This document shows positions 43,527 to 52,459 of a stretch of DNA of 64,000 bases, in pieces. The notes below the pieces were generated by a model. The model worked only from the letters and a program-made list of their open reading frames with translations. It did not search any database and was not told the DNA's origin. The stretch is taken from contig NZ_CP150481.1 in the NCBI RefSeq assembly GCF_047922965.1, forward strand, positions 1,426,001-1,490,000. Reading direction: 5' to 3'. The translations under genes were made by a program, and so were the position numbers. The number at the start of each line of letters is the position of its first letter. Positions within the stretch are counted from its first letter, which is position 1. This DNA is from Neptunicella plasticusilytica. GTDB lineage: Bacteria > Pseudomonadota > Gammaproteobacteria > Enterobacterales > Alteromonadaceae.

Positions 43527-44582
43527 ATGATCACCAATACCCAACAACAGAACGAACTCAGCGAAGAACAAGCGAAGCTGCAACAACAACTGAAAACCCA
43601 TTATGTGGATCTCGCCAGCGAGCGAGTCGGCGGCGAAACTCTATCCTGTAGCGATGATTTTTTTGCCGAGATGGAAAATCTGCTTAAACCGGGACGCGGG
43701 GTATTTATTGATGACAAATACACCGAACGCGGCAAGTGGATGGATGGCTGGGAGTCGCGCCGCAGTTACGGGCGGGATAACGGCCGCGAATTTGACTGGT
43801 GTATTGTTCGTTTAGGTATTCCTGGTGCAATCCATGCCTTTGATATCGATACCAATTATTTTCGTGGCAATGCGCCACAACAGGTGTCGGTAGAAGCCTG
43901 TAACAGTGAAGGGCAACCGGATCAAGATACCCAATGGCAAACTATTTTACCCATAACAGAGGTTAGGGCACATAGTCAAAACCTGTTCGAGATTGATAAT
44001 GCCAGTTCATGGACTCATGTGCGGCTGAATATGTATCCCGATGGCGGGATTGCCCGTTTTCGGGTGTATGGCGAGGCAACCATCGACTGGGATCAGTTTG
44101 TCGAAGGTGAATTGATTGATTTGGCTTCGATTAAAAATGGTGCCAAGGCGCTGTTGGTCAGCGATATGTTTTTCAGTGATAAAAACAACCTGATTATGCC
44201 GGGGCGGGGCAAGGATATGGGCGATGGCTGGGAAACCAAACGACGTCGCGATCCGGGTCCAGACTGGTCAATTATCAAACTGGCTGCACCGGGCAACGTG
44301 CAAAAAGTCCTAATCGATACCTGTCATTTTAAGGGCAACTTCCCTGATACTTTTATGCTGGAAGGAACAGTGTCAGACTCTGATGATTTCAGTGAGGATA
44401 ATGCCAACTGGAGCACTATTATTGAGCGCAAAAAACTCTATGCGCATCGTGAACACTTGTTTATCAACGAGATTAACCCGGCCAGCAAGCAGCAGTTTTT
44501 TACCCATGTGCGTTTAAGCATTTTTCCTGACGGGGGCGTCAGCCGCATGCGGGTATTTGGTTTTCCTCATTTAAGCAAATAA
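43527..44582 (+). CDS. alc: Allantoicase
   Basis: Allantoicase hydrolyses allantoate to ureidoglycolate and urea. The 351-residue protein consists of two homologous jelly-roll halves, as in the known family. The repeat is visible in LSCSDDFFAEMENLLKPGRG / LLVSDMFFSDKNNLIMPGRG, in DGWESRR / DGWETKRR, and in THVRLNMYPDGGIARFRVYG / THVRLSIFPDGGVSRMRVFG. It is first in the alc-allA-glcB unit on the plus strand, with a terminator upstream. It links the allantoinase PuuE, encoded on the other strand at 49283, to AllA. No RutR-like palindrome was found upstream of it. Confidence 0.96.
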   Translation: MITNTQQQNELSEEQAKLQQQLKTHYVDLASERVGGETLSCSDDFFAEMENLLKPGRGVFIDDKYTERGKWMDGWESRRSYGRDNGREFDWCIVRLGIPGAIHAFDIDTNYFRGNAPQQVSVEACNSEGQPDQDTQWQTILPITEVRAHSQNLFEIDNASSWTHVRLNMYPDGGIARFRVYGEATIDWDQFVEGELIDLASIKNGAKALLVSDMFFSDKNNLIMPGRGKDMGDGWETKRRRDPGPDWSIIKLAAPGNVQKVLIDTCHFKGNFPDTFMLEGTVSDSDDFSEDNANWSTIIERKKLYAHREHLFINEINPASKQQFFTHVRLSIFPDGGVSRMRVFGFPHLSK

Positions 44583-44594
44583 TAAGGGAAGTCT

Positions 44595-45107
44595 GTGCAA
44601 CCTATACGCAACATGATTGTTCAACCTTTAACTGCACAAGCCTTCGCCGTTTTTGGTGATGTGATTGAGGTCTCGGAAGATAACCGGCACTTTGCCATTA
44701 ATGACGGCTACACGCAGCGCTATCATGATCTGGCCAAGGTGGATGTGAGCACCAATAATGGCCATACCCTAATTAATATTTTCCGTTCCACACCGTTGCC
44801 TTTGCCACTGGCAATACACATGATGGAGCGCCATCCATTGTCCAGTCAGGCGTTTATGCCGTTGGGACAAGAACCTTATTTAGTGGTTGTGGCGCCAAAG
44901 GGCGAGTTTAACCCCGATAATATTAAGGTGTTTTTGGCCACCTCCGATCAGGGCGTTAATTATCATGCCGGCACCTGGCATCACTTTTGTCTGGCGTTAA
45001 ATCGGGTCAGTGATTTTTTGGTCATTGATCGTGGTGGTGAAGGCGATAATTGCGATGTGGTGACACTGGACGGCTCATTAGTCATAGACGCACAACAAAA
45101 CAAATAA
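44595..45107 (+). CDS. allA: Ureidoglycolate lyase
   Basis: AllA splits ureidoglycolate into glyoxylate and urea. The 170-residue cupin-fold protein shows LTAQAFAVFGDVIEVSEDN, FRSTPLPLPLAIHMMERHPLSSQAFMPLG and VNYHAGTWHHFCLALNRVSDFLVIDR, all typical of the family. The GTG at 44595 has GGGAAG close upstream; an ATG at 44613 would better match the length of E. coli AllA but lacks a clear ribosome binding site. It sits 12 nt after alc and 10 nt before malate synthase G, which uses its product glyoxylate. Confidence 0.95.
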   Translation: MQPIRNMIVQPLTAQAFAVFGDVIEVSEDNRHFAINDGYTQRYHDLAKVDVSTNNGHTLINIFRSTPLPLPLAIHMMERHPLSSQAFMPLGQEPYLVVVAPKGEFNPDNIKVFLATSDQGVNYHAGTWHHFCLALNRVSDFLVIDRGGEGDNCDVVTLDGSLVIDAQQNK

Positions 45108-45117
45108 AGGGAAGATT

Positions 45118-47304
45118 ATGCCTGCACGTACCCCTATCGATGGATATCAGATTGCAACCGAGTTATATGATTTTGTTAATTTACAGGTGTTACCCGGCCT
45201 GGATCTTGAGCAAGACGCATTTTGGTCTTCGGCTATGGCCATTTTTAGTCAATTTATTCCCCGTAACCAACAGTTGCTGTTAAAACGTCAACAGTTGCAG
45301 CAACAAATAGATGACTGGCATATCGCACATAAACAAACGCCGTTCGACCCGGTTAGCTATCAGCAGTTTTTAACGGATATTGGTTATATCGTCCCGCAAG
45401 GCGATGATTTTACTATTAGCACTGAGAATGTGGATGTCGAGATTGCCAGTATTGCCGGTCCGCAATTGGTCGTGCCGCTGATGAATGCCCGTTTCGCCTT
45501 AAATGCGGCTAATGCCCGTTGGGGCAGTTTATACGATGCCTTGTATGGCACCGATGTGATTTCCCGTGATAAGGATAACAAAGCAACGTCCGGTTACGAT
45601 CCGGTACGTGGTAACAAGGTGATCGCTTTTGCGCGTCAGTTTCTTGATCAGAGTTTGCCGTTGGCGGAAGGCAGTCACGCTGATGTCAGCGCTTATACCA
45701 TTGAAAATCAGCAACTGCTGATGACTTTAACTAATGGTCAGCAGGTGCAATTGGCACAGCCACAACAATTTGTCGGTTTTAATGGCAGTCTAAGTGCGCC
45801 TTCAGCGGTTTTATGTTGTCATCATGGCTTGCATATGGAAATTCAGATTGATCGCCAACATATTATTGGCCAAAGCGATTTGGCCGGCGTCAAGGACGTT
45901 GTGCTGGAATCGGCCCTGACCACCATTCAGGACTGTGAAGATTCGATTGCTGCGGTGGATAGCAGCGACAAAGTCGCGGTATACAAAAACTGGTTAGGAC
46001 TGATGAAAGGCGATTTAACCGAGCAGTTGGTCAAACAGGGCAAGACTGTTACGCGTCGGCTTAATCCTGATCGGGAATATCAGGCCCTGGACGGCACAAC
46101 CTTAAGCTTGCCGGGGCGCAGTTTGCAATTTATCCGCAATGTGGGTCACTTGATGACCACCGAAGCGATACTGACGCCAAATGACGAGCAAGTACCGGAA
46201 GGGATTCTGGATGGCATTATTACCAGTCTGATTGCCTTGCACGATTTGAACGGGTTAGGCCAGTTTAATAATTCGCAGACCGGCAGTATTTATATTGTTA
46301 AACCCAAAATGCATGGCCCCGACGAGGTCCAGTTTAGCTGTGATCTGTTCGGTGCGATTGAGCATGCGCTAGGTCTGGCGGCCAATACCATTAAAATGGG
46401 GATTATGGATGAAGAACGTCGTACCTCGGTGAACCTGAAAGAATGTATTCGTGCCGCCAAACAGCGGGTGGTGTTTATTAATACCGGCTTTTTGGATCGT
46501 ACCGGTGATGAAATTCACACCTCCATGCTGGCCGGTGCCATGCTGCCTAAAGATCAAATGAAAGATCAACCCTGGTTGCAGGCTTATGAAAACCGTAACG
46601 TGCTGATTGGCTTACAAACCGGCTTAATGGGCAAGGCACAAATTGGTAAAGGTATGTGGGCTATTCCGGATCAGATGGCCGATATGCTGGCGCAAAAAAT
46701 CGCACATCCCAAATCGGGTGCCAATTGTGCCTGGGTGCCGTCTCCTACGGCAGCTACCTTGCACGCCCTGCATTATCATCAGGTCAATGTACAACAGGTG
46801 CAGCAGGCATTGCTGGCTAAACCGGCCGATATGCAATTAAATCAACTGCTGACCCTACCTCTGTTGGATGATCCGGCCAGTTTAACCGCCGAGGTTATTC
46901 AGAAAGAGCTGGATAACAATATTCAGGGCTTGTTGGGTTATGTGGTGCGCTGGGTGGATCAGGGTATAGGTTGTTCCAAAGTGCCGGATATCGATAATAT
47001 TGGTCGTATGGAAGACCGCGCTACCCTGAGGATTTCCAGTCAGCACATTGCCAACTGGCTGGAACATGACGTTATCGATGAGTCGCAAATTATCCAGGCA
47101 TTACAACGCATGAGCAAGATTGTAGACGGGCAAAATGCAGCAGATGAGCTTTATCATCCCATGTCTGCCGACTTTGACAACAACATTGCCTTTAACGCGG
47201 CGAAAGATCTGATCTTTAAAGGTAAAGAGCAGCCTAGCGGCTACACCGAACCGTTATTGCATCAAAGTCGTATTAAGGTTAAACAGGGTTTATTGGAGAG
47301 TTGA
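45118..47304 (+). CDS. glcB: Malate synthase G
   Basis: Malate synthase G condenses glyoxylate with acetyl-CoA to malate. The 728-residue length is standard. Typical stretches include LNAANARWGSLYDALYGTDVI, LESALTTIQDCEDSIAAVDS, NRDREY-type core (RRLNPDREYQALDG) and FINTGFLDRTGDEIHTSM with the catalytic region. It directly follows allA (10 nt), so glyoxylate from ureide breakdown is channelled into central metabolism. It converges with the VOC gene, with only 3 nt between stops and no visible terminator. Confidence 0.97.
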   Translation: MPARTPIDGYQIATELYDFVNLQVLPGLDLEQDAFWSSAMAIFSQFIPRNQQLLLKRQQLQQQIDDWHIAHKQTPFDPVSYQQFLTDIGYIVPQGDDFTISTENVDVEIASIAGPQLVVPLMNARFALNAANARWGSLYDALYGTDVISRDKDNKATSGYDPVRGNKVIAFARQFLDQSLPLAEGSHADVSAYTIENQQLLMTLTNGQQVQLAQPQQFVGFNGSLSAPSAVLCCHHGLHMEIQIDRQHIIGQSDLAGVKDVVLESALTTIQDCEDSIAAVDSSDKVAVYKNWLGLMKGDLTEQLVKQGKTVTRRLNPDREYQALDGTTLSLPGRSLQFIRNVGHLMTTEAILTPNDEQVPEGILDGIITSLIALHDLNGLGQFNNSQTGSIYIVKPKMHGPDEVQFSCDLFGAIEHALGLAANTIKMGIMDEERRTSVNLKECIRAAKQRVVFINTGFLDRTGDEIHTSMLAGAMLPKDQMKDQPWLQAYENRNVLIGLQTGLMGKAQIGKGMWAIPDQMADMLAQKIAHPKSGANCAWVPSPTAATLHALHYHQVNVQQVQQALLAKPADMQLNQLLTLPLLDDPASLTAEVIQKELDNNIQGLLGYVVRWVDQGIGCSKVPDIDNIGRMEDRATLRISSQHIANWLEHDVIDESQIIQALQRMSKIVDGQNAADELYHPMSADFDNNIAFNAAKDLIFKGKEQPSGYTEPLLHQSRIKVKQGLLES

Positions 47305-47307
47305 TAA

Positions 47308-47673
47308 TTAACAGCCGCTTACCGTTTTATCTTGACCTATCCATAGCCGATTGCCGTCGGGATCCTCAAAGCGGAATTCCGTCAAGCCGTAAAAAGTAAC
47401 GTCTAGATCGGGAACTGCGAGGCCATTATCACGTGCTTGTTGGTGGAATGCCTGTATGTTATCCGGATAAAGATACAGTACCGCGGTTTTGGGAATGTTG
47501 TCGTGCAAATGAATAGACTGGTCAAGCATCATCTGGCAATCACCGCAACGCAGCATGGCCCACCCCCAGTCATCCTGCTGTTTTTCCACCTCAAAACCGA
47601 GCTTTCGATAAAATGCCACACTGACGGACAGATTCTTGACAGGTTGCATGGGAACTAGGCGATTTAATTTCAT
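47308..47673 (-). CDS. VOC family (glyoxalase/bleomycin-resistance-like) protein
   Basis: This is a predicted 121-residue single-domain vicinal-oxygen-chelate protein. It shows the beta-alpha-beta-beta-beta pattern in VKNLSVSVAFYRKLGFEVEK and the second half FYGLTEFRFEDPDGNRLWIGQ, which carries the usual metal-site glutamate. I use the ATG at 47673; an upstream TTG at 47706 would add 11 residues. Bleomycin-binding-like homologues are common and mostly of unknown substrate. It is transcribed after the membrane protein at 47707 and converges on glcB. No link to the purine pathway can be shown. Confidence 0.8.
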   Translation of the reverse strand: MKLNRLVPMQPVKNLSVSVAFYRKLGFEVEKQQDDWGWAMLRCGDCQMMLDQSIHLHDNIPKTAVLYLYPDNIQAFHQQARDNGLAVPDLDVTFYGLTEFRFEDPDGNRLWIGQDKTVSGC

Positions 47674-47706
47674 AAAATGTCCAATTGCTGATGTCGATTT
47701 TTTCAA

Positions 47707-48150
47707 TCAAAAATAACGGGGCAGAAGGATAAAGGCAGTACTAAAGACAAAACCGAAAATAGCTTCTGAGCTCGATACCCTGTTTTTATCCAGAATATTG
47801 GCGTAAGCAACCCAAAGTGCCAGACAGGAAAACGGGAATAAAATATAGGTGGCGTAAGTGGGCAGGGGAGTAGTGGTTAGCCCCATCCAGCTAAACAGGA
47901 TTTCTTCTGAAGCGGCATGGCCAAATAACGCCAGATAGACGTTTACACCTGAGAATCCGCTGACAACAAACAGGCCGCATAATAAAAAGGTGACGGCAAT
48001 ATACAGCGGGATAAATTGTAAATAATACTCCGGCGTAAACCAGACTTGTGGATTGGGATCAATTTGCACCGAGATGGCAAATATCGCGGTAAAAATCAGC
48101 GCAATCACCAATACCGCCCAGCCTGTATATTGTATATATTTTTGTCTCAT
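47707..48150 (-). CDS. Small integral membrane protein, unknown
   Basis: This 147-residue protein has four predicted transmembrane helices (about 10-30, 45-70, 95-115, 125-145) and short polar loops. I do not recognise a family. It lies directly upstream of the VOC gene on the same strand (its stop abuts the VOC reading frame), so they may be co-transcribed. The 106-nt gap to the adenine deaminase gene shows no structure. It has no charged residue pattern suggesting a transporter. Function unknown. Confidence 0.6.
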   Translation of the reverse strand: MRQKYIQYTGWAVLVIALIFTAIFAISVQIDPNPQVWFTPEYYLQFIPLYIAVTFLLCGLFVVSGFSGVNVYLALFGHAASEEILFSWMGLTTTPLPTYATYILFPFSCLALWVAYANILDKNRVSSSEAIFGFVFSTAFILLPRYF

Positions 48151-48255
48151 GGCTTTGTTCTTCTGGGTATAGCAACAATATAAATACTTTTATATGAGCT
48201 ATTAAAAACCATGTGCTGGTACTTTTCTATCTTTAAATTAGGCACTTACCGACGG

Positions 48256-49260
48256 TTATAGTGATCCAGTCTGTATTTTATCAAGCCACAGCTGTTTAGT
48301 CCTGTCATCCAAAAAACTGGCGTTAAAACTGTTGCTAACCAGTTGTTTGATTTGTTCTGACTGCAAACCTAAATGTTGATCCAGGGCCAGAAAGTTGTCA
48401 TTCAGGTAGCCGCCAAAGTAACTGGGATCATCGGCATTAACCGTGACCAGTAAACCGGCATCCAGCAGTTTGAGAATATTATGCTGGCTCATATGGTCAA
48501 ATACGCACAGCTTGATATTGGATAGCGGGCATACCGTTAACGGGATTTGTTGTTCTTTCAATAGTGTCATTAACGCCGGATCTTCAATACTGCGCACACC
48601 ATGATCGATTCTGTCTACCTTGAGGGTATTAATGGCGCTCCAGATATAGTCCGGCGGGCCTTCTTCTCCGGCATGTGCCACTGCCTTTAAGCCCATTTTT
48701 TTAGCTTCGGCAAAGGCTTGAGTGAATTTCTCTGGTGGATGGCCCAGTTCGGAACTGTCCAGTCCTACTGCTTCGATATGGTCTAAATAAGGTTGAGCTT
48801 GTTGCAGGGTTTGTAGCGCACTTTGTTCAGGCAAATGGCGTAAAAAGCACATAATCAGCAAGCAGGATTGGCCCCACTGCTGTTTGGCCTGTTCAATGGC
48901 GCGCAAAAAGCCCGGCATAAAAATATCAAAACCGATACCGCGTTCGGTGTGGGTTTGCGGATCAAACATCAGCTCGCAATGCACGACGTTTTCTTCGCGG
49001 CATTTGAGCAGGTATCGCCACATTAATTGGTAAAAATCGTCTTCATCGCGCAGCACTGATGCGCCCAGATAATACAGATCCAGAAAGCTTTGCAGATTGT
49101 CAAAATTGTAGGCTTGCTTAACCTGTTCGATAGACTGGTAGGGCAGAGTAACCTTATGCTTTTTGGCCAGTTGCATCATCAGCTCCGGCTCCAGCGAGCC
49201 TTCAATATGCAAATGCAATTCTGCTTTGGGCAGTTGCCGGATTAATCTGGTGTTATCCAT
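48256..49260 (-). CDS. add: Adenine deaminase (adenosine-deaminase superfamily)
   Basis: This zinc deaminase is about 334 residues. Metal and catalytic motifs are AELHLHIEGS (HxH), HAGEEGPPDY (His, Glu), DHGVRS and NADDPSYFGGYL (Asp pair). Although usually annotated as adenosine deaminase, the stretch LCVFDHMSQHNILKLLDAG and the GHPPEKF region match the bacterial/yeast Aah1-like branch known to act on adenine, giving hypoxanthine. That fits its place in a purine-base pathway with xanthine dehydrogenase. The ATG at 49260 follows AGAGG. It lies 22 nt after puuE in the tetR-puuE-add unit. Confidence 0.9.
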   Translation of the reverse strand: MDNTRLIRQLPKAELHLHIEGSLEPELMMQLAKKHKVTLPYQSIEQVKQAYNFDNLQSFLDLYYLGASVLRDEDDFYQLMWRYLLKCREENVVHCELMFDPQTHTERGIGFDIFMPGFLRAIEQAKQQWGQSCLLIMCFLRHLPEQSALQTLQQAQPYLDHIEAVGLDSSELGHPPEKFTQAFAEAKKMGLKAVAHAGEEGPPDYIWSAINTLKVDRIDHGVRSIEDPALMTLLKEQQIPLTVCPLSNIKLCVFDHMSQHNILKLLDAGLLVTVNADDPSYFGGYLNDNFLALDQHLGLQSEQIKQLVSNSFNASFLDDRTKQLWLDKIQTGSL

Positions 49261-49282
49261 TGTCACCTCTTATGCAGTGTTT

Positions 49283-50185
49283 TCATGCCGGAAAATGTTG
49301 TTGCCAATGGCGAGCGATTTGTTCGCGGGTACACAGCCAGACCTGTTGATGACTTTGCACGTACTGGATAAAGCGTTGCAATGCCGCCATTCTGGCTGGT
49401 CGACCAATAATGCGACAATGCAGGCCGATGGACAGCATTTTGGGCTGAGTCTCGCCCTCGGCATACAGTACATCAAATGCATCTTTCAGATACTGGTAAA
49501 ACTGTTCACCACTGTTAAAACCTTGTGGTGTGGCAAAACGCATATCATTGGTGTCCAGCGTGTAGGGAACCATCAATAAGGGTTTGGCGTAGTTACGATC
49601 ATAATAGGGCAGGTCGTCGGCATAGGAATCCGCGCAGTATAAAATATCATCCCGTTCGGCAATCAGCTTTAAGGTATTGGGGCTGGTGCGGCCGGTGTAC
49701 CAACCCACTGGCTTGCTGCCGGTGATTTTTTGATGCAGATCCACCGCTTTTTTGATCATTTTACGTTCTTGTACCTCGGGCATATCCTGAAAGTGAATCC
49801 ATTGCAGCGCGTGGCTGGCAATTTCCCAGTCAGCAGCCTGCATGGCCTCAACCACATCAGGATTGCGTTGCAATGCCTCGGTAACGCCAAACACGGTAAT
49901 GGGTAGTTGGTGTTGAGTGAACAATCGATGTAAGCGCCAGAACCCGGCACGACTACCATATTCGTAAATGGACTCCATGCTCAAATGTCGATCCGCATAA
50001 GGCTGTGCTCCGATGATTTCAGACAGGAAAACTTCCGATTGCGCATTACCATGTAATACGCAATTTTCTCCGCCTTCCTCGTAATTAAGCACAAATTGCA
50101 CGGCAATCTTGGCTTGTTCCGGCCATTGCGGGTGAGGGGGATTTTGTCCGTAGCCAATTAAATCGCGCGGATATTGTTGATTCAT
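49283..50185 (-). CDS. puuE: Allantoinase PuuE
   Basis: PuuE is the metal-independent, polysaccharide-deacetylase-fold allantoinase that opens allantoin to allantoate. The 300-residue protein shows the specific N-terminus PRDLIGYGQNPPHPQWP. It continues with VQFVLNYEEGGENCVLHG, YGSRAGFWRLHRLF, the ASHALQWI region and GWYTGRTSPNT. This enzyme replaces the zinc allantoinase AllB used in E. coli. It is transcribed behind the TetR regulator (9-nt gap) and before adenine deaminase. Its product feeds Alc, encoded about 5 kb away on the other strand. Confidence 0.96.
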   Translation of the reverse strand: MNQQYPRDLIGYGQNPPHPQWPEQAKIAVQFVLNYEEGGENCVLHGNAQSEVFLSEIIGAQPYADRHLSMESIYEYGSRAGFWRLHRLFTQHQLPITVFGVTEALQRNPDVVEAMQAADWEIASHALQWIHFQDMPEVQERKMIKKAVDLHQKITGSKPVGWYTGRTSPNTLKLIAERDDILYCADSYADDLPYYDRNYAKPLLMVPYTLDTNDMRFATPQGFNSGEQFYQYLKDAFDVLYAEGETQPKMLSIGLHCRIIGRPARMAALQRFIQYVQSHQQVWLCTREQIARHWQQHFPA

Positions 50186-50194
50186 TGTTGTGTC

Positions 50195-50836
50195 CTATTG
50201 ATATTGGGCCGGCACCGTTAAGCCGCAACCGGTCAGGATCAGTTTAATCAAATTACCGGTGGCCTGATCGAAATCCTGTTTATCCATTGCATGGCCTTTT
50301 AGCCCGCTGATTTGGGCTGAAAAATCCGCGTAGTGCTGACTGCAAGCCCAGATAGTAAATAATAGGTAAGTCGGGTCGGTTTTTGCCATTAAACCTTGCT
50401 TAATCCATTGCTGGATTACCTCGATGCGGCCTTGCATCCAATGTCGGTGTTGCTCGGCAAAAAACTGATCGAGATTCGGGGCACCATTGATGATTTCCAT
50501 GGCAAATATTTTCGATGCCTGCGGACGGGTGCGCGATAGCATCATTTTTTGGGCGATATAGGCGGCCAGCATTTCGGCAGGGTCGTCCTCGAAGCTGGCC
50601 TGATCAAAACCCGAATCCCACAGTTGCACTATGTCATCCAGCACTGCCTGATAAAGCTTTTGCTTGGATTTAAAGTAATACAGTACATTGGTTTTGGGCA
50701 AACCTGCGCTTTCGGCGATTGCCTGAACGGCGGTGCCTTTAAAACCATGCAGGGCAAATTCTTGTTCTGCCGCCGCCAGTATTTTTTGCCGATTCTGTTC
50801 ACCGATCCTGACTGTGGATTTATCGTTTGAACTCAT
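50195..50836 (-). CDS. TetR/AcrR family regulator, RutR-like
   Basis: This 213-residue TetR-type repressor has an N-terminal helix-turn-helix (about 18-65), FKGTAVQAIAESAGLPKTNVLYYFKSK, very close in pattern to RutR. The C-terminal ligand domain contains NGAPNLDQFF and ends in the RutR-like TGCGLTVP tail. RutR in E. coli senses uracil and thymine. Here the gene heads an operon with puuE and add and is divergent from xdhABC, so a purine or ureide effector is more likely, which is inference. A RutR-type palindrome lies in the divergent gap. The start ATG at 50836 is preceded by a weak ribosome binding site. Confidence 0.9.
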   Translation of the reverse strand: MSSNDKSTVRIGEQNRQKILAAAEQEFALHGFKGTAVQAIAESAGLPKTNVLYYFKSKQKLYQAVLDDIVQLWDSGFDQASFEDDPAEMLAAYIAQKMMLSRTRPQASKIFAMEIINGAPNLDQFFAEQHRHWMQGRIEVIQQWIKQGLMAKTDPTYLLFTIWACSQHYADFSAQISGLKGHAMDKQDFDQATGNLIKLILTGCGLTVPAQYQ

Positions 50837-50917
50837 TTTATTGATCTAATTAATTCTTGGCATAAAGGTCTAGACTTAATGTTGTACCACAAGTTTTATG
50901 GCAATTCCTGAATTATC

Positions 50918-50933
50918 TTGACCATATGGTCAG
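50918..50933. promoter_or_regulatory. RutR-type operator in the tetR/xdhA divergent gap
   Basis: TTGACCATATGGTCAG matches the E. coli RutR consensus TTGACCA-NN-TGGTCAA in all but the last base. It lies 82 nt from the regulator start and 75 nt from xdhA, and overlaps the predicted xdh -35 box. It is the only such site I found in the window. Confidence 0.75.
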
Positions 50934-50946
50934 GTTTTTGTATCAA
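50918..50946 (+). promoter_or_regulatory. Predicted sigma70 promoter of the xdh operon
   Basis: A -35 box TTGACC (50918-50923), a 17-nt spacer and a -10 box TATCAA (50941-50946) are well spaced. The RutR-like palindrome covers the -35 and part of the spacer, so binding should repress. The leader to the xdhA ATG is about 55 nt. Confidence 0.6.
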
Positions 50947-51007
50947 TAGGTGTGAAACTCGATAATATGACACTGAAAAATACCAGTATGGGATGGCAGG
51001 GAAAAAC

Positions 51008-52459
51008 ATGATCAGCTTTATGCTTAATGACAAAAGCATACAAATAGACGATGCCAGAGCCGATCTGACGGTGTTGAATTATTTGCGTGAACACTGCCGT
51101 TTTACTGGCAGCAAAGAAGGTTGTGCGTCCGGTGATTGCGGCGCCTGTACCGTGGTATTGGCTGAGCCGGATGCCAGCGGCAACAAACTCGCGTACCGGT
51201 CAATTAATAGTTGCGTAACCTTTTTATCTGCCTTGCAAGGCAAACAGTTATTAACTGTTGAACATTTGGCCGACGAGACCGGTTTGCACCCTGTGCAACA
51301 GGCGATGGTGGATCATCATGGTTCCCAATGCGGTTTTTGTACCCCCGGATTTGTGATGTCGATGTTTGCCCTCTATCACCAGCCACAGATACCTAATCGC
51401 GAGCAGGTTAATCAGGCGTTATCGGGTAATTTATGCCGATGTACCGGTTACCGGCCGATTATCGACGCCAGTTTAGCCAGTTGTCAGCATAGGACCACCG
51501 ACAAGTTTGATTTGCAGCAGCAACAAACTCTCGCGCAATTAAAAACGTTAGCCGAGCAACACTCAGATCAAAAACTCGGATTGGAAGGATTACATATTCC
51601 GCTTGATCGCCAGCAATTAAAGGCGCTGCGTTTGCGCCATCCAACTGCTCGACTGGTGGCAGGTAGCACCGATCTGGCGTTAGAAGTCACCCAGCAACAA
51701 CGGCCCATGCCGGAAATGATTTATCTGGGTAAAGTGGCGGAATTACTTGAGCTAAAAGCCGATCAAGATACGTTGAACATTGGTGCTGCAGTGCCTTTGC
51801 AGCAACTTCAGCCAGAATTGGTTCAACACTTTCCCGAGCTGGCAGAACTGATTGAACGCTTTGCCTCAACGCCTATTCGTCATCAGGCCACTTTGGGCGG
51901 TAATGTGGCCAATGCTTCGCCTATTGGTGATTTGCCACCGGTGCTATTGGCACTGGGTGCTGATATTGTGCTGGATAACGGCACTGAGCGTCGAACCGTT
52001 GCCGCCAAGCAGTTTTTTAGCGGTTATCGGCAAACCGTTATGCGGGCGGATGAATGGATTGAATCTATCCGTATTCCATTTAAAACTGAGCATAGCGTGT
52101 TGCGAGCCTATAAAGTGTCCAAACGTTACGAAGACGATATTTCTGCGGTCTGTGCGGTGTTTTATCTCACCTTGGATAATGACGTTATTCAGTCTGTTAG
52201 TACCGGGTTTGGTGGCGTGGCGGCCACACCGGTAAGTTGCAAAACACTGGCGGAAAAACTGCTGGACAAACGTTGGTCAGACAACCAATCGATGACGACC
52301 GGTAAACAGATCTTGGCCGAGGCGTTTCAACCCATTGATGATGTGCGCGCCAGTGCCGATTATCGCAATAAAGTGTTGGCTAATTTATGGCAGCGCTTTT
52401 GGCTGGAAACTAATCAACAAGATTTAACTATTCAGACTCGGGTGGTGAACCATGCGTAA
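51008..52459 (+). CDS. xdhA: Xanthine dehydrogenase small subunit XdhA
   Basis: XdhA is the iron-sulfur/FAD subunit of xanthine dehydrogenase, which oxidises hypoxanthine and xanthine to urate. The 483-residue protein has the plant-type 2Fe-2S site (Cys39, 44, 47, 69 in GCASGDCGAC and INSC). A second 2Fe-2S site follows (Cys108, 111, 143, 145 in CGFCTPGF and CRCTGYRP). The FAD domain is after about residue 190 (RLVAGSTDLALE, TLGGNVANASPIGD). I choose the ATG at 51008 with AGGG at 6 nt; an ATG at 50993 would add five residues. It overlaps xdhB by 8 nt. Confidence 0.97.
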   Translation: MISFMLNDKSIQIDDARADLTVLNYLREHCRFTGSKEGCASGDCGACTVVLAEPDASGNKLAYRSINSCVTFLSALQGKQLLTVEHLADETGLHPVQQAMVDHHGSQCGFCTPGFVMSMFALYHQPQIPNREQVNQALSGNLCRCTGYRPIIDASLASCQHRTTDKFDLQQQQTLAQLKTLAEQHSDQKLGLEGLHIPLDRQQLKALRLRHPTARLVAGSTDLALEVTQQQRPMPEMIYLGKVAELLELKADQDTLNIGAAVPLQQLQPELVQHFPELAELIERFASTPIRHQATLGGNVANASPIGDLPPVLLALGADIVLDNGTERRTVAAKQFFSGYRQTVMRADEWIESIRIPFKTEHSVLRAYKVSKRYEDDISAVCAVFYLTLDNDVIQSVSTGFGGVAATPVSCKTLAEKLLDKRWSDNQSMTTGKQILAEAFQPIDDVRASADYRNKVLANLWQRFWLETNQQDLTIQTRVVNHA

